Assembly: GCF_009907385.1 (NCBI RefSeq)
Contig: NZ_JAAATR010000064.1
Location: 1-64,000, forward strand
Direction of reading: 5' to 3'
Length of the DNA stretch: 64,000 bases
Origin: Atlantibacter hermannii
Lineage (GTDB): Bacteria > Pseudomonadota > Gammaproteobacteria > Enterobacterales > Enterobacteriaceae
This document shows, in pieces, positions 28,982-39,190 of this stretch. The notes below the pieces were generated by a model that was not told the DNA's origin, did not search any database, and saw only the letters and a list, made by a program, of their open reading frames with translations. A program made the translations under genes and the position numbers. Every line of letters starts with the position of its first letter. The first letter of the stretch is position 1.

Positions 28982-29413
28982 TTACAGCGGTTTGGTGAAC
29001 CGGACGTGGCTTGGCTCATAGCCTTCACGACGATAAAAGCGGTGGGCATCGATGCGTTTCACGTTGGTGGAAAGCTCGGTCATTTCCGCGCCGTGCTGCT
29101 GCGCCACTGTCTGCGCCCAGCTCAACAAACCTTTGCCCACGCCCGCGCTGCGCGCTTCCGGCATCACCACCAGTTCCTGGATCTCGCCAATCCAGTTGGC
29201 GTGATGGAGATGGAATTGCAGATGGAGGCTAATCAGCCCCACCGGTTTGCCGTCGAGCCAGGCCAGCGCCAGGTGGTAGTTGGCGTCGCGCAGATTCGCA
29301 GCAAGGCCAACGTCGAACGCGTCGCGGTCAAACGTAGCCTGTTTCAGTTCGCAAACCAGCGCGTAGATGGCGTCGCTGTGGGTGATATCGGCGCGCTGAA
29401 TGTCATAAAGCAT
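28982..29413 (-). CDS. phnO: Aminoalkylphosphonate N-acetyltransferase PhnO
   Basis: A 143-residue GNAT acetyltransferase. The acetyl-CoA-binding stretch [16 protein letters not shown] (about residue 82) and the C-terminal [17 protein letters not shown] are conserved with E. coli PhnO. It acetylates aminomethylphosphonate-type compounds before C-P bond cleavage. The start at 29413 overlaps the phnN end by 11 bases; a frame extension of ten codons upstream has no homology. Confidence 0.93.
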   Translation of the reverse strand: MLYDIQRADITHSDAIYALVCELKQATFDRDAFDVGLAANLRDANYHLALAWLDGKPVGLISLHLQFHLHHANWIGEIQELVVMPEARSAGVGKGLLSWAQTVAQQHGAEMTELSTNVKRIDAHRFYRREGYEPSHVRFTKPL

Positions 29414-29972
29414 GTTGCGGCTCCCGTGGCTGTTGGTGCTCATCGACCAGCGTTAATAAGGTCTCGACTGACTGTAGCAGACTTCCGTCATTATTCAGCG
29501 CCCGGCAACCGGGCGGCAGGCTGGCGTACTGCGCCGCGCGCGCCAGCCGGGCGGCGATTTGCGTAGCGGATTCCCGCCCCCGCGCCTGTAAACGCGCCTG
29601 CAAGACATCACGGGAAACGTGCAGGCACACCGCCAGCAACCGCTCCCGGTAGCGCGCTTGCGCCTGTTGCAGATGCGCGCGCGAGCCGTTCACCACCACG
29701 TTGAATCCGGCGTCCAGCCACAGATCGATCTCCTGGCCGATACCGTAGTAATGGCCGTTGGCCTGCCAGCTCAGGGCAAACAGCCCCTGAGCCTCGCGCT
29801 GTAAGAACTCGCTTTCGCTCAGCGCGATATGGTTTTCGTTGCCGGCGTTAAACGGGCGGGTGATGTAGCGATGCGCCACCAGCAGCGTAGGGCGCTCCCG
29901 CTCGCGCAGGGCGTTTAACAAACTGTCCTTTCCGGACCCGGACGCTCCCATTAACCAGATGATGCGCCCCAT
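29403..29972 (-). CDS. phnN: Ribose 1,5-bisphosphate phosphokinase PhnN
   Basis: A 189-residue P-loop kinase ([11 protein letters not shown] near residue 9) related to guanylate kinase. It converts ribose 1,5-bisphosphate to PRPP, the end product of phosphonate breakdown. The ATG overlaps the phnM stop (TGATG type), so it is translationally coupled. Confidence 0.95.
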   Translation of the reverse strand: MGRIIWLMGASGSGKDSLLNALRERERPTLLVAHRYITRPFNAGNENHIALSESEFLQREAQGLFALSWQANGHYYGIGQEIDLWLDAGFNVVVNGSRAHLQQAQARYRERLLAVCLHVSRDVLQARLQARGRESATQIAARLARAAQYASLPPGCRALNNDGSLLQSVETLLTLVDEHQQPREPQHAL

Positions 29973-31108
29973 CAGAACACCTGTTTTCCCTGACGCCAGA
30001 CGTTGCCGATATGGACATGCTCGCCGTGCCAGTGCGCCAGCACCAGATCGGCGCGTTTGCCCTCGCCAATCACGCCGCGATCGTCGAGGTTCAGCGCCCG
30101 CGCCGGATTGCGCGTCACCAGATGGATCGCCTGGGGCAGGGTAAAGGCGTTGCCCTCGTCCAGCGCCACGCGAAACGCCGCGTCCAGCAGGCTCGCCGGA
30201 TAATAGTCGGAAGAAAGAATATCCAGCAGCCCGGCCTGGGCCAGCGAGTGGGCCGCCACGTTGCCGGAATGCGAGCCGCCGCGCACGATGTTCGGCGCGC
30301 CCATCAGCACGCTCATCCCGTGCTGGCGCGACGCCTGCGCTGCATCGAATGTGGTCGGGAATTCGGCAATCACGCTGCCAAGCTGGTGGGATTCCAGCAC
30401 GTGCGCCGCCGTGGCGTCGTCATGGCTCGCCAGCGCGATATTGCGCGCCCGACAGTGGGCGGCGATGGCTTCCCGGTTCGGCTGCGACCAGCGCTCGGCC
30501 AGCGCCAGTTGCTCCTCTTCGTAGCGCGCCATGTCGTGGTCATTGAGCTGATATTTGCCCTGATAGTATTCGCGATATTTTTCCCGGTTGGCGAACTGAC
30601 GCTGGCCCGGCGAATGGTCCATCAGCGACACCAGGGTCACCGGTTCGCGGTGCATCAGCTGTTCAAACAGCGGCAGCGTGGTGTGATGCGGCAGCTCGCA
30701 GCGCAGATGCAGGCGATGCTCGGCGCGGTTGACCCCGCGCCGCTGGCTGTGCTCCACCGCGTTGATCATCTTTTCCAGATTCTCCAGCCGATCGCCGCCG
30801 TCGCGCACGTCGCCCAGCGCCACCGCATCCAGCACCGTGGTGATGCCGCTCGCCACCATCAGCGCGTCGTGGCTGCTCATGGCGGAGTGGGCCGGCCAGT
30901 CCACTTTCGGGCGCGGGGTGAAGAATTTATCCAGATTGTCGGTATGCAGTTCAATGAGCCCCGGCAGCAGCCAGCCGCCTTCGCCGTCCAGCGCGCCCGG
31001 CAGGCGGCTGTGGCTGTCGGCATAGCTGGTAATTACCCCATCGTTGATATCGATGGAGCCGTCTACCACCTCGTTTTCGAGGATCAGTTTTACATTATTG
31101 ATGATCAT
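29972..31108 (-). CDS. phnM: Alpha-D-ribose 1-methylphosphonate 5-triphosphate diphosphatase PhnM
   Basis: A 378-residue amidohydrolase-fold enzyme, the same length as E. coli PhnM. The metal-binding motif [13 protein letters not shown] lies near residue 52, and the C-terminal amidohydrolase pattern is at [15 protein letters not shown]. It removes pyrophosphate from the phosphonate-ribose triphosphate intermediate. The start at 31108 lies within the end of phnL (14-base overlap). Confidence 0.95.
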   Translation of the reverse strand: MIINNVKLILENEVVDGSIDINDGVITSYADSHSRLPGALDGEGGWLLPGLIELHTDNLDKFFTPRPKVDWPAHSAMSSHDALMVASGITTVLDAVALGDVRDGGDRLENLEKMINAVEHSQRRGVNRAEHRLHLRCELPHHTTLPLFEQLMHREPVTLVSLMDHSPGQRQFANREKYREYYQGKYQLNDHDMARYEEEQLALAERWSQPNREAIAAHCRARNIALASHDDATAAHVLESHQLGSVIAEFPTTFDAAQASRQHGMSVLMGAPNIVRGGSHSGNVAAHSLAQAGLLDILSSDYYPASLLDAAFRVALDEGNAFTLPQAIHLVTRNPARALNLDDRGVIGEGKRADLVLAHWHGEHVHIGNVWRQGKQVF

Positions 31109-31793
31109 GCGTGTTCCCCATCGGATGCAGACGGTCAGCCACGCGCTGGCGAATGGCGTCATCATGGAAAATGCCGACAATGGCCGCGCCGCGCGCTTTG
31201 GCCTCTTCAATCAGCGCCACCACGGCGGCGCTGTTGTTGGCGTCCAGCGAGGCGGTGGGCTCATCGAGCAGCAGAATCGGGTAATCGACGATAAACCCGC
31301 GGGCGATGTTGACGCGCTGCTGTTCGCCGCCGGAAAACGTCGAGGGCGCGAGATGCCACAGACGTTCCGGCACGTTGAGACGGGTCAGCAGGCTGGCGGC
31401 TTTGGCGCGGCACACCTCGCGATCGACGCCCAAATCGAGCAGCGGCTGCATCACCACCGTTAATGCCGACACGCGGGGGATCACCCGCAGGAACTGGCTC
31501 ACCCAGCCGATGGTTTTACGCCGTACCGCCATCACCTCCCGCGCCGGGGCGGCGACAATATCCAGCCACTGCTCGTCATGTTTCACCCAGATATGCCCGT
31601 TATCCGGCAGGTAGTTGGCGTACAGCGATCTCAGCAGCGTGGATTTACCGCTGCCGGAGTGGCCGTGCAGCACCACGCATTCCCCCGCCTTAACCTCAAG
31701 GGTGGCGCTTTCCAGCACCGGCAGGCGAATGCCGTTTTGATGATGAAGAACGAAGGTTTTACTGACTTGTTCAACCCGTAATGAAACCGTCAT
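31095..31793 (-). CDS. phnL: C-P lyase system ABC protein PhnL
   Basis: A 232-residue ABC ATPase. Walker A is [13 protein letters not shown] (about residue 44), the signature is [14 protein letters not shown], and Walker B is [12 protein letters not shown]. In E. coli, PhnL associates with the C-P lyase core rather than with a transporter and is needed for phosphonate activation together with PhnGHI. It is nine bases after phnK. Confidence 0.95.
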   Translation of the reverse strand: MTVSLRVEQVSKTFVLHHQNGIRLPVLESATLEVKAGECVVLHGHSGSGKSTLLRSLYANYLPDNGHIWVKHDEQWLDIVAAPAREVMAVRRKTIGWVSQFLRVIPRVSALTVVMQPLLDLGVDREVCRAKAASLLTRLNVPERLWHLAPSTFSGGEQQRVNIARGFIVDYPILLLDEPTASLDANNSAAVVALIEEAKARGAAIVGIFHDDAIRQRVADRLHPMGNTHDHQ

Positions 31794-31802
31794 GGCGCGC
31801 CT

Positions 31803-32561
31803 CTAGTTTTGCAGAACCGATGAAACCAACAGTTGGGTGTAGGGATGGTGCGGATCGTCGAGCACCCGGTCAGTTAGCCCACTTTCCACCACCTGGCCCT
31901 GCTTCATCACCAGCAGGCGATTGGCCAGCAGCCGCGCCACGCCCAGATCGTGGGTGACAATCACCACCGCCAGGTTCAGCTCCACCACCAGGCCGCGCAG
32001 CAGGTCGAGCAATCGCGCCTGTACCGACACGTCCAGCCCGCCGGTGGGTTCATCCATAAACACCAGCCGGGGATGGGTTACCAGATTGCGGGCAATTTGC
32101 AGGCGCTGCTGCATCCCGCCGGAGAACGTGGTGGGCAAATCGTCAATGCGCGATCCGGGGATTTCGACCTCTTCCAGCCAGCGCGCGGCGGTGGCGCGGA
32201 TCTCGCCGTAGTGACGCGCGCCGGTCGCCATCAGGCGTTCGCCGATATTGCCTCCTGCGGAGACCTGGCGGCGCAGGCCGTCCATCGGATGCTGATGCAC
32301 CACGCCCCATTCGGTGCGCAGCAGGCGGCGGCGCTCGGCCTCGCTCATGCCGTACAGCGAGCGATCCTGATACATCACGTCGCCCGCCTGCGGGGCCAGG
32401 CGCGCGGAAATCGACTTCAGCAGGGTAGTTTTACCGGAGCCGGATTCCCCGACAATGCCCAGCACTTCGCCAGGCCATAAATCAAAGGAAACGTCGCTAA
32501 AGCCTTTGCCCGGCGCGTACAGGTGGGTCAGGTGATTAACCGAAAGCAGAGGTTGAGTCAT
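31803..32561 (-). CDS. phnK: C-P lyase system ABC protein PhnK
   Basis: A 252-residue ABC ATPase (Walker A GESGSGKTTLLKS, signature FSGGMQQRLQIARN, Walker B LVFMDEPTGGLD) resembling oligopeptide-importer ATPases. It docks on PhnJ in the C-P lyase complex. The chosen start at 32561 overlaps the phnJ stop by four bases (ATGA). Confidence 0.95.
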   Translation of the reverse strand: MTQPLLSVNHLTHLYAPGKGFSDVSFDLWPGEVLGIVGESGSGKTTLLKSISARLAPQAGDVMYQDRSLYGMSEAERRRLLRTEWGVVHQHPMDGLRRQVSAGGNIGERLMATGARHYGEIRATAARWLEEVEIPGSRIDDLPTTFSGGMQQRLQIARNLVTHPRLVFMDEPTGGLDVSVQARLLDLLRGLVVELNLAVVIVTHDLGVARLLANRLLVMKQGQVVESGLTDRVLDDPHHPYTQLLVSSVLQN

Positions 32562-33403
32562 GGGTGGTTGGCCTCGCAAACCGTGCGGCAGAAATCGGTA
32601 TCGGAACAGACGAACATGCGGTTGCCCGCGTCATCCAGCACCACTTCGTCAAGATAGCTGTCATGGGAACCGCAGATGGCGCAGGGCTGGTCCCACTGCT
32701 GGACGCTGAACGGGTGGTCGTCAAAGTCCAGGCTTTCAACGCGGGTATAGGGCGGCACCGCGTAGATGCGTTTTTCGCGCCCGGCCCCGAACAGTTGCAG
32801 TGCGGGCATCTGGTCCATTTTCGGGTTATCGAATTTCGGGATCGGCGACGGGTCCATGACGTAGCGGTCGTTGACCTTCACCGGGTAGGCATAGGTGGTG
32901 GCGATATGGCCGAAGCGGGCGATATCTTCGTACAGCTTCACCTGCATCACGCCGTACTCTTCCAGGGCGTGCATGGTGCGGGTTTCGGTTTCGCGCGGCT
33001 CGATAAAGCGTAGCGGCTCCGGGATCGGCACCTGGTAAATCAGGATCTGATCCTCCACCAGCGGCAGCTCCGGGATGCGGTGGCGGGTCTGGATCAGGGT
33101 GGCGTTTTCGGTGGATTCGGTGGTGGCGGCATGGGTGACGCGCTTAAAGAAATTGCGGATCGACACGGCGTTGGTGGTGTCGTCCGCGCCCTGGTCGATC
33201 ACTTTCAGCACGTCGGCTTCACCGATGATGCTGGCGGTGATCTGGATCCCGCCGGTTCCCCAGCCGTAAGGCATCGGCATTTCACGGCCGCCGAACGGCA
33301 CCTGGTAACCAGGGATCGCCACCGCTTTTAAAATCGCGCGGCGGATCATGCGCTTGGTTTGCTCGTCCAGATAAGCAAAGTTATAACCGGCAAGATGAGT
33401 CAC
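32558..33403 (-). CDS. phnJ: C-P lyase radical SAM subunit PhnJ
   Basis: A 281-residue protein carrying the four C-terminal cysteines used in catalysis (CAIC at about 241-244, then VCSDTDFC at about 266-272), which hold the [4Fe-4S] cluster and the radical-forming thiol. It cleaves the carbon-phosphorus bond of ribose-1-phosphonate 5-phosphate. It overlaps phnI by 23 bases. Confidence 0.96.
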   Translation of the reverse strand: MTHLAGYNFAYLDEQTKRMIRRAILKAVAIPGYQVPFGGREMPMPYGWGTGGIQITASIIGEADVLKVIDQGADDTTNAVSIRNFFKRVTHAATTESTENATLIQTRHRIPELPLVEDQILIYQVPIPEPLRFIEPRETETRTMHALEEYGVMQVKLYEDIARFGHIATTYAYPVKVNDRYVMDPSPIPKFDNPKMDQMPALQLFGAGREKRIYAVPPYTRVESLDFDDHPFSVQQWDQPCAICGSHDSYLDEVVLDDAGNRMFVCSDTDFCRTVCEANHP

Positions 33404-34466
33404 GGCGGGCCTCCTGTTCGCGTTGCAGACGCTTGAGCTGCTCCAGTTCGGCCTGGAAATCGACGTAGTGGGGCAGTTTCAGATGCGAGACAAACCCGGC
33501 GGCTTCAACGTTATCGGCATGGGCCAGCACAAACTCTTCGTCCTGGGCGGGAGAGGCGATGTTTTCGCCGTACTCCGGGGCCTGTAACGCGCGGTCCACC
33601 AGCGCCATCGCCATGGCTTTGCGCTCGCTCTGGCCGAACACCAGCCCGTAACCGCGCGTAAAGTGCGGTGACTCCTCTGGCGGGTCGATAAAGCCGTTAA
33701 CCATTTCGCATTCGGTCATCAGCAGTTCGCCGACGTTAACCGCAAAACCCAGCTCTTCGGGGACAAGTTCCACGGAAACATAGCCGCTGCGAATTTCCCC
33801 GGCAAACGGGTGGTTGCGCCCGTAGCCGCGCTGGGTGGAGTAAGCCAGCGCCAGCAAATAGCCCTCGTCGCCGCGTACCAGCTGCTGGAGCCGCGAGGCG
33901 CGGGAACACGGGTAAACCGGCGGCTGGCGGGTGATGTCATCCGGCTGCTCGCCGCTGTCCTGTTCAGGCTTCGCCAGCTTTTGCGCCTCCAGCAGGCTAA
34001 ACACGTGAGGCGCATGCGGTTGGTCGGCGTCGGCCTGCGCCAGCGTAGGCGCTTCGCCATTCGCCAGCAGGGTGAAATCCAGCAGGCGATGGGTGTAGTC
34101 GTAGGTCGGGCCGAGCAGCTGTCCGCCGGGCACATCTTTGTACACCGCCGAAATCCGCCGTTCCAGGCGCATGGCGGCAGTATCAATCGGTTCGCTGACC
34201 GCCAGGCGCGGCAGCGTGGTGCGATACGCGCGCAGCAGAAAAATGGCTTCCACGTTGTCGCCGCTGGCCTGCTTAAGCGCCAGCGCCGCCAGTTCGCGAT
34301 CCGCGATGCCGCCTTCGGTCATCACGCGGTCCACGGCGAGATTCAACTGGGCGTCGATTTGCGCCACGCTCAGTTCCGGGATCTCGCTGTCGCCACGGCG
34401 TTTGTGTTCCTGAAGGGCGTGCGCGGCGTCGATCGCTTTCTCGCCCCCTTTCACCGCAACGTACAT
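33381..34466 (-). CDS. phnI: C-P lyase subunit PhnI (purine ribonucleoside transferase)
   Basis: A 361-residue PhnI starting [15 protein letters not shown]. Conserved stretches include TYDYTHRLLDF and NPAQD-like SPAQDEEFVL near the C-terminus. With PhnG, PhnH and PhnL it couples phosphonate to ATP ribose, displacing adenine. The frame extends 40 codons upstream inside phnH, but the ATG overlapping the phnH stop is correct by homology. Confidence 0.95.
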   Translation of the reverse strand: MYVAVKGGEKAIDAAHALQEHKRRGDSEIPELSVAQIDAQLNLAVDRVMTEGGIADRELAALALKQASGDNVEAIFLLRAYRTTLPRLAVSEPIDTAAMRLERRISAVYKDVPGGQLLGPTYDYTHRLLDFTLLANGEAPTLAQADADQPHAPHVFSLLEAQKLAKPEQDSGEQPDDITRQPPVYPCSRASRLQQLVRGDEGYLLALAYSTQRGYGRNHPFAGEIRSGYVSVELVPEELGFAVNVGELLMTECEMVNGFIDPPEESPHFTRGYGLVFGQSERKAMAMALVDRALQAPEYGENIASPAQDEEFVLAHADNVEAAGFVSHLKLPHYVDFQAELEQLKRLQREQEARRDSSCRL

Positions 34467-35050
34467 CAGCACACCTCCACGTGGGTGGTACGCGGGATCG
34501 CCAGCATGCGATCGCCGCAGGTGAGGATCAGATCGATGCCCAGCGGGAACGGATGCGGGCGTTCGGTCAGCTCGTGGATCACGCACTCCGGCAGCTGCGG
34601 CGCGACCATGCGCTCCTCACGAATACCCGCACCGGTCAGGCGCAGCATCCGCCCGCCGCTCAGGCTGGCGACCTGCATGATCAGCGTGGCGCTGGTTTCC
34701 GGGGCGACCGCGCTGCCCTGCGACAGCAAATTCAACTGCGTGGACGTTAGCGTCTCGTCGGCCACCGCGAACAGCGCGCTGGCGAGATCGTCGGTGAGCG
34801 GCGCATTGGTATGGAAACGCAGATTCTGACGGACAATATCGTTGCCCATTCTGGCGCTCAGCCATACCGGCGTATCGTTATCCGCAAGGGTGAGCAGCAC
34901 GCTGGTGGTGGCCTGGCCGAACGGCGGCCAGCCGTGGGCGAGTTGATGCAGGGACACAATCACGCCCGGCTCGCTCATGGCTTTAAGCAGGCGGCGAAAG
35001 CTGTGTTGGGCGTCGTGAACCGGGGTAGCGAAAGCGGTGGTTAAGGTCAT
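34466..35050 (-). CDS. phnH: C-P lyase subunit PhnH
   Basis: A 194-residue PhnH of normal length. It begins [20 protein letters not shown] and has the conserved ending [20 protein letters not shown]. It is a structural partner in the PhnGHIJ core complex. It overlaps phnG by four bases and phnI by one. Confidence 0.95.
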   Translation of the reverse strand: MTLTTAFATPVHDAQHSFRRLLKAMSEPGVIVSLHQLAHGWPPFGQATTSVLLTLADNDTPVWLSARMGNDIVRQNLRFHTNAPLTDDLASALFAVADETLTSTQLNLLSQGSAVAPETSATLIMQVASLSGGRMLRLTGAGIREERMVAPQLPECVIHELTERPHPFPLGIDLILTCGDRMLAIPRTTHVEVC

Positions 35051-35508
35051 GTGTTATCTCCACGCACCAGGGTGAAAAAGTCGACCCGGCTGGCGTTCAC
35101 CTGTCCGGCACGCGTTTGCAGGCGCGCGGCGCGGTGGGCTTCCAGCGGGGCAATAAGGGTTTCCAGCAGCGACGGGTAGTGCTGCGGGTCCTGCATCAGG
35201 GCGTCGATCACCGCGCAACGTTCGGCGTGGGGCTTGTTGCGTCCCAGCACCCAGCTGTAGCCGCATAGTCCGTTGTTCAGGCGGATAACGGCGCGGGTCA
35301 GGGTGGCGTCGCCGGTATAAAAGCGCGAGCCGGTGCCGCCCATGCGGCCCTGGATTTGCACCAGGCCGGTTTCCGCCGGGCGCAGCGTCTGGTATTGCGG
35401 CGCGATGCGCAGGGTATCAACGTAGCGCGCCAGTTCCTCCGGCAGGCTGTGGGCCAGCACGGCCATCCAGCGCTGGCGTTGGGCGAGGGTGTAATGTGCC
35501 GCGTCCAT
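35047..35508 (-). CDS. phnG: C-P lyase subunit PhnG
   Basis: A 153-residue PhnG. The conserved segment [20 protein letters not shown] lies mid-protein, and the C-terminal half ends in [10 protein letters not shown]. It forms part of the PhnGHIJ core. The start overlaps the phnF stop by one base (TAATG). Confidence 0.95.
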   Translation of the reverse strand: MDAAHYTLAQRQRWMAVLAHSLPEELARYVDTLRIAPQYQTLRPAETGLVQIQGRMGGTGSRFYTGDATLTRAVIRLNNGLCGYSWVLGRNKPHAERCAVIDALMQDPQHYPSLLETLIAPLEAHRAARLQTRAGQVNASRVDFFTLVRGDNT

Positions 35509-36233
35509 TAGTGCTCCATGGTGAATTCAATCATGTCGGCGCGGGTCAGGCTGACGGAGTATTCCGCCGGTGTCGCCACGTCGTTGCGATGGTTAAGGGT
35601 GCGCACGCAGAGCAGTGGCGCCATGTTGGGGATCTCCAGCAATTTGCTCTCTTTGGCCTGGGCGCGGCGCGCGCTGATGCGCGTCTGGGTGCGCAGCAGG
35701 CGAATATCGAGCTGCTGGTCGAGATAATCATGCAGCGAGCCCTGGCTAAAGCCCTGCAACGCAGGCCACCAGGCCAGCTCGGAAAAGTAGTGGTCGATCA
35801 GGCACAGGGCGATGCCGTTGACCCGGCGCAGGGTGCGCAGGTGGATCACGTTCTGACCTTCAGGAACGTCCAGCGCCTGGGCGACCTGATTTGACGCCGG
35901 GCGCAGCACCGCCAGCAGACGTTCGCTGGTGGGATGGCTGCCCTGTTCCAGCAGATTCTGGCTAAAGCGCGCCTGAGCGTTGAGCGGGTAATCGAACGGG
36001 CGCATCAGCACCAGCACGCCGACGCCCTGGCGGCGCTGCACCCAGCCGCGCTCCACGAGCTGGTCGATGGCGCGGCGCAGGGTGTGGCGGTTAACCGCGA
36101 AGCGGTCCGCCAGCTGCTGTTCCGCCGGGAGATAGTCCCCGCAGCGGTAATGATTTTTCAGCTCCTCTTCAAGCTTTGCGGCAATTTCCTGATATCGGGT
36201 TGGGTAACTGGTCGGATGTCTGGATAAGTGCAT
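35508..36233 (-). CDS. phnF: GntR/HutC-family regulator PhnF
   Basis: A 241-residue regulator with an N-terminal winged HTH (LPAEQQLADRFAVNRHTLRR, about residues 35-55) and a UTRA ligand domain, almost identical in wording to E. coli PhnF. Its regulatory role in E. coli is minor beside PhoB. The start at 36233 gives the homologous N-terminus MHLSRHPTSYPTRY. Confidence 0.94.
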   Translation of the reverse strand: MHLSRHPTSYPTRYQEIAAKLEEELKNHYRCGDYLPAEQQLADRFAVNRHTLRRAIDQLVERGWVQRRQGVGVLVLMRPFDYPLNAQARFSQNLLEQGSHPTSERLLAVLRPASNQVAQALDVPEGQNVIHLRTLRRVNGIALCLIDHYFSELAWWPALQGFSQGSLHDYLDQQLDIRLLRTQTRISARRAQAKESKLLEIPNMAPLLCVRTLNHRNDVATPAEYSVSLTRADMIEFTMEH

Positions 36234-36253
36234 AGCAATCAAAGCCTCGCAAC

Positions 36254-37033
36254 TCAGATGAAGTGCTTACGCAGGCGCTGCGACAGGAAGTCGAGCAGGC
36301 TGACGGTAATGATGATGACAATCATCAGGGCGCAGGTTTGCTGGAACTGGAACCCGCGGATCGCTTCCCACAACGTGACGCCAATCCCGCCCGCGCCGAC
36401 CATGCCGACCACCGTGGCGGAACGCACGTTGGATTCGAAGCGGTACAGGGAGTAGGAAATCAGCAGCGGCATCACCTGCGGCAAAACGCCGTAAAGAATT
36501 TCTTCGATTTTATTGGCTCCGGTGGCGCGCACCCCTTCAACCGGACCCGGCTCGATGGCTTCCACCGCTTCGGACAGCAGCTTGGAGAGCACGCCGGTGG
36601 TGTGGATAAACAGTGCCAGCACGCCCGCGAACGGCCCTAATCCCACCGCCACCACGAACAACATGGCGAACACCATTTCGTTGATGGCTCGGCAGGCATC
36701 CATCGCCCTTCGCATCGGCTGGTAAATCCACCAGGGAACCAGGTTATCGGCGCACAGCAGGCCAAACGGGATGGAGAGTAAAACCGCCAGCGCGGTGCCC
36801 CAGACGGCGATTTGCAGAGTGATCAGCATTTCGCCCAAATAGTGCTGCCACTGGCTGAAGTCCGGCGGGAAGAAATCAGCGCCGAAGGTCGCCATATTGC
36901 CCGCATCGCGGAACAGGTTGAGCGGCGCCATTTCCGCGCCCTGCCATGAGGCAATCAGCACAGCCAGCAGCACGGCCCAGCTCACCAGGGTGAACCCGCT
37001 TCGCTTTGGTGGCGCAACAGTAATGGTTTGCAT
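36254..37033 (-). CDS. phnE: Phosphonate ABC permease PhnE
   Basis: A 259-residue inner-membrane permease with about six hydrophobic segments and the conserved loop [17 protein letters not shown]. The gene is continuous. The 8-bp duplication that makes phnE cryptic in E. coli K-12 is not seen, so phosphonate import should work. Twenty bases separate it from phnF and 49 from phnD. Confidence 0.95.
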   Translation of the reverse strand: MQTITVAPPKRSGFTLVSWAVLLAVLIASWQGAEMAPLNLFRDAGNMATFGADFFPPDFSQWQHYLGEMLITLQIAVWGTALAVLLSIPFGLLCADNLVPWWIYQPMRRAMDACRAINEMVFAMLFVVAVGLGPFAGVLALFIHTTGVLSKLLSEAVEAIEPGPVEGVRATGANKIEEILYGVLPQVMPLLISYSLYRFESNVRSATVVGMVGAGGIGVTLWEAIRGFQFQQTCALMIVIIITVSLLDFLSQRLRKHFI

Positions 37034-37082
37034 AAAAAGCTCCGTAAAGCGTCCTCACGGGCGAACCCGCGAGGACAGAGGA

Positions 37083-38099
37083 TTACTGTGAGGCGGTGGT
37101 GACGTTGGTCATCGCGCCGAGCGCCGCGTTCAGACGATCGAGATCGTCGAGCTTCGCCTGGAGTTCGGCGGTTTTAGCCGCACGATCCTGCTCGCTCAGG
37201 GTCTTATTGGCTTTGACGCTCTGCATTTCTTTAAACAGCGCCAGCTGGCGGATCGGCACCAGTTGCAAGTCGCTGGACGGGCGGAACGGCGCCCATGAGA
37301 GGCCTTTCAGCACCTGCTGCTCTTCGGCGGTTTTGCCGTAGGTAGTGAAGAAGTCGTAGATCTTGTCTTTGGTGGCGTCGGAAAGGTTTTTACGCCAGAC
37401 GATCGGATCGCTCGGGATCAGCGGCGATTTCCAGATCACTTTCAGCTGGCTGAATTTTTCCGGCGCGGTGATCTTCAGACGATCGAGGTTTTCAGTGTTA
37501 TTGGTCGCCACATCCACCTGCTTATTGGCGACGGCCAGGGCGTTGGTTTCGTGGTTGGCGTTCAGGGTGCGTTTGAAGTCGGTCGGTGCGATGTTGTTCT
37601 TCGCGAACACGTAGTAGCCCGGTACCAGGAAGCCTGACGTCGAATTCGGATCGCCGTTGCCGAAGGTCAGATCCTTGCGCTTCGCCAGCAGATCGTTGAG
37701 GTCTTTGATCGGGTTGTCTTTGTTGACGATCAGGACGCTCCAGTAGCCCGGCGATCCGTCCGCCGCCACGGTCTGGGCGAACACCTGTCCGTTGGCGCGA
37801 TCCACCGCTTCCATGGCGGAGAGGTTGCCGTACCAGGCCACATCCACTTTGTTAAAGCGCATGCCCTGGATAATGCCCGCGTAATCCGGTGCGAAGAAGG
37901 CATTCACTTTTACGCCCAGTTTCTTTTCCATGTCCCTGAGGAACGGGTCCCACTGCGGCTTGAGGTTTTGCTGTGATTCGGTCGAAATGATGCCAAAGTT
38001 AATCGCCTTTTCCTGCTCCTGCGCCTGCGCCGGGCTTAACAGGGCGCTCACGCTGAACATGCTGGTAAAGGCCAGAGCGGCAACCGCTTTGTAATTCAT
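37083..38099 (-). CDS. phnD: Phosphonate-binding periplasmic protein PhnD
   Basis: A 338-residue binding protein with a signal peptide (residues 1-26, ending SPAQA) and the PhnD fold (INFGIISTESQQNLKPQWDP; SVLIVNKDNP; FGNGDPNSTSGFLVPGYY). It binds 2-aminoethylphosphonate and related compounds for PhnCE. GAGGA precedes the start. Confidence 0.95.
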   Translation of the reverse strand: MNYKAVAALAFTSMFSVSALLSPAQAQEQEKAINFGIISTESQQNLKPQWDPFLRDMEKKLGVKVNAFFAPDYAGIIQGMRFNKVDVAWYGNLSAMEAVDRANGQVFAQTVAADGSPGYWSVLIVNKDNPIKDLNDLLAKRKDLTFGNGDPNSTSGFLVPGYYVFAKNNIAPTDFKRTLNANHETNALAVANKQVDVATNNTENLDRLKITAPEKFSQLKVIWKSPLIPSDPIVWRKNLSDATKDKIYDFFTTYGKTAEEQQVLKGLSWAPFRPSSDLQLVPIRQLALFKEMQSVKANKTLSEQDRAAKTAELQAKLDDLDRLNAALGAMTNVTTASQ

Positions 38100-38116
38100 G
38101 AAAAGTCCTCAGTAAG

Positions 38117-38905
38117 TTAGGCGGCCTGCGCGTTCTGCTCGACGCGATTCAGACTGCGGTAGAGATGGTCGGAACGTTCGCTGTCGAAGGCGCTGCTGGC
38201 GCCGTCGAAAAAGACATTGCCCTGGCGCAGCGCCACAATGCGTTCGCAGTAGCGCAGGGCGTAATCCACCTGATGCAGCGTCACCACGACGGTGATCCCG
38301 TCCTGGCGATTAATGTCGCGCAGAATTTCCATCACGATGCGCGCCGATTCCGGGTCAAGCGAGGCAATCGGCTCATCCGCCAGAATCACTTTGGCCTGCT
38401 GCATCAACGCGCGGGCAATCGCCACGCGCTGCTGCTGGCCGCCGGACAGCGTGGAAACCCGCTGATACGCCAGATGTGCCATGCCCACGCGTGACAGCGC
38501 CTGTAACGCGCGCTGCTTCTGCTCGCGGCTGAACCAGCTGAAACAGGTGCGCCAGAACGGGGTCGCGCCAAGCGCGCCGATCAGCACGTTTTCCATTACC
38601 GTCAGGCGGTTAACCAGGTTGAACTGCTGGAAGATGTAGCCGGTCTGAGCGCGGGTCTGGCGGATATCGCGGGCCAGGCGGCCTGCGCGTTGAACGGCGC
38701 GGCCCAACATTTCGATATGAATTTCCGGGGATTTGTCGCTGGTCAGCAGCCCGCTGAGATGGCGCAGCAGGGTAGATTTCCCGGAGCCTGACGGCCCCAG
38801 CAGGGCAACCATTTCGCCATGATTGACCTCCAGACTCACCCCATTCAGCGCCTGATGGTGATGGAAAGTTCGGGTCAAATTTTCGACGCGGATAATCTTT
38901 TGCAT
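38117..38905 (-). CDS. phnC: Phosphonate ABC ATPase PhnC
   Basis: A 262-residue ABC ATPase, the same length as E. coli PhnC. Walker A is [12 protein letters not shown] (about residue 37), the signature is [14 protein letters not shown], and Walker B is [12 protein letters not shown]. It is the first gene of the phnC-P operon, 11 kb on one strand with most junctions overlapping. The frame is open 24 codons upstream, but homology sets the start at 38905. Confidence 0.95.
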   Translation of the reverse strand: MQKIIRVENLTRTFHHHQALNGVSLEVNHGEMVALLGPSGSGKSTLLRHLSGLLTSDKSPEIHIEMLGRAVQRAGRLARDIRQTRAQTGYIFQQFNLVNRLTVMENVLIGALGATPFWRTCFSWFSREQKQRALQALSRVGMAHLAYQRVSTLSGGQQQRVAIARALMQQAKVILADEPIASLDPESARIVMEILRDINRQDGITVVVTLHQVDYALRYCERIVALRQGNVFFDGASSAFDSERSDHLYRSLNRVEQNAQAA

Positions 38906-38947
38906 TACACGGTCTCCATGAAAAGTGGCCTCATGTTGACCGGGTAA

Positions 38948-38967
38948 TGTGACGATTCTGTTAACAG
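38948..38967 (-). promoter_or_regulatory. Pho box candidate upstream of phnC
   Basis: On the minus strand the sequence CTGTTAACAGAATCGTCACA lies 43-62 bases before phnC. It resembles the PhoB site known upstream of E. coli phnC, including the AATCGTCACA part. It would make the whole operon phosphate-starvation inducible. Confidence 0.55.
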
Positions 38968-39190
38968 GAAATGGCAATCGGATGAAGATTAGTCAGCGCG
39001 GGCCGCCGATTTATGAGTGAACGCATTCAGCTACACACTTTTGTCGTAGTGCAAGGCGTAGTGTTATTTTCTTAGCTTATGGGGTGCGGATTGTGCGCTT
39101 TTTCCGGGTAAGGCTGCGGGAGTATTTTATGCGGGCGATTAACCTCACGTAACACGACGCGAAATTAACCTCTGGCAGCGGGAATCAACG

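Noticed and set aside
30011..31294. 427-codon open frame antisense to phnM and phnL
   Set aside because: Mirror of real genes; Gln- and His-rich shadow composition, no domains.
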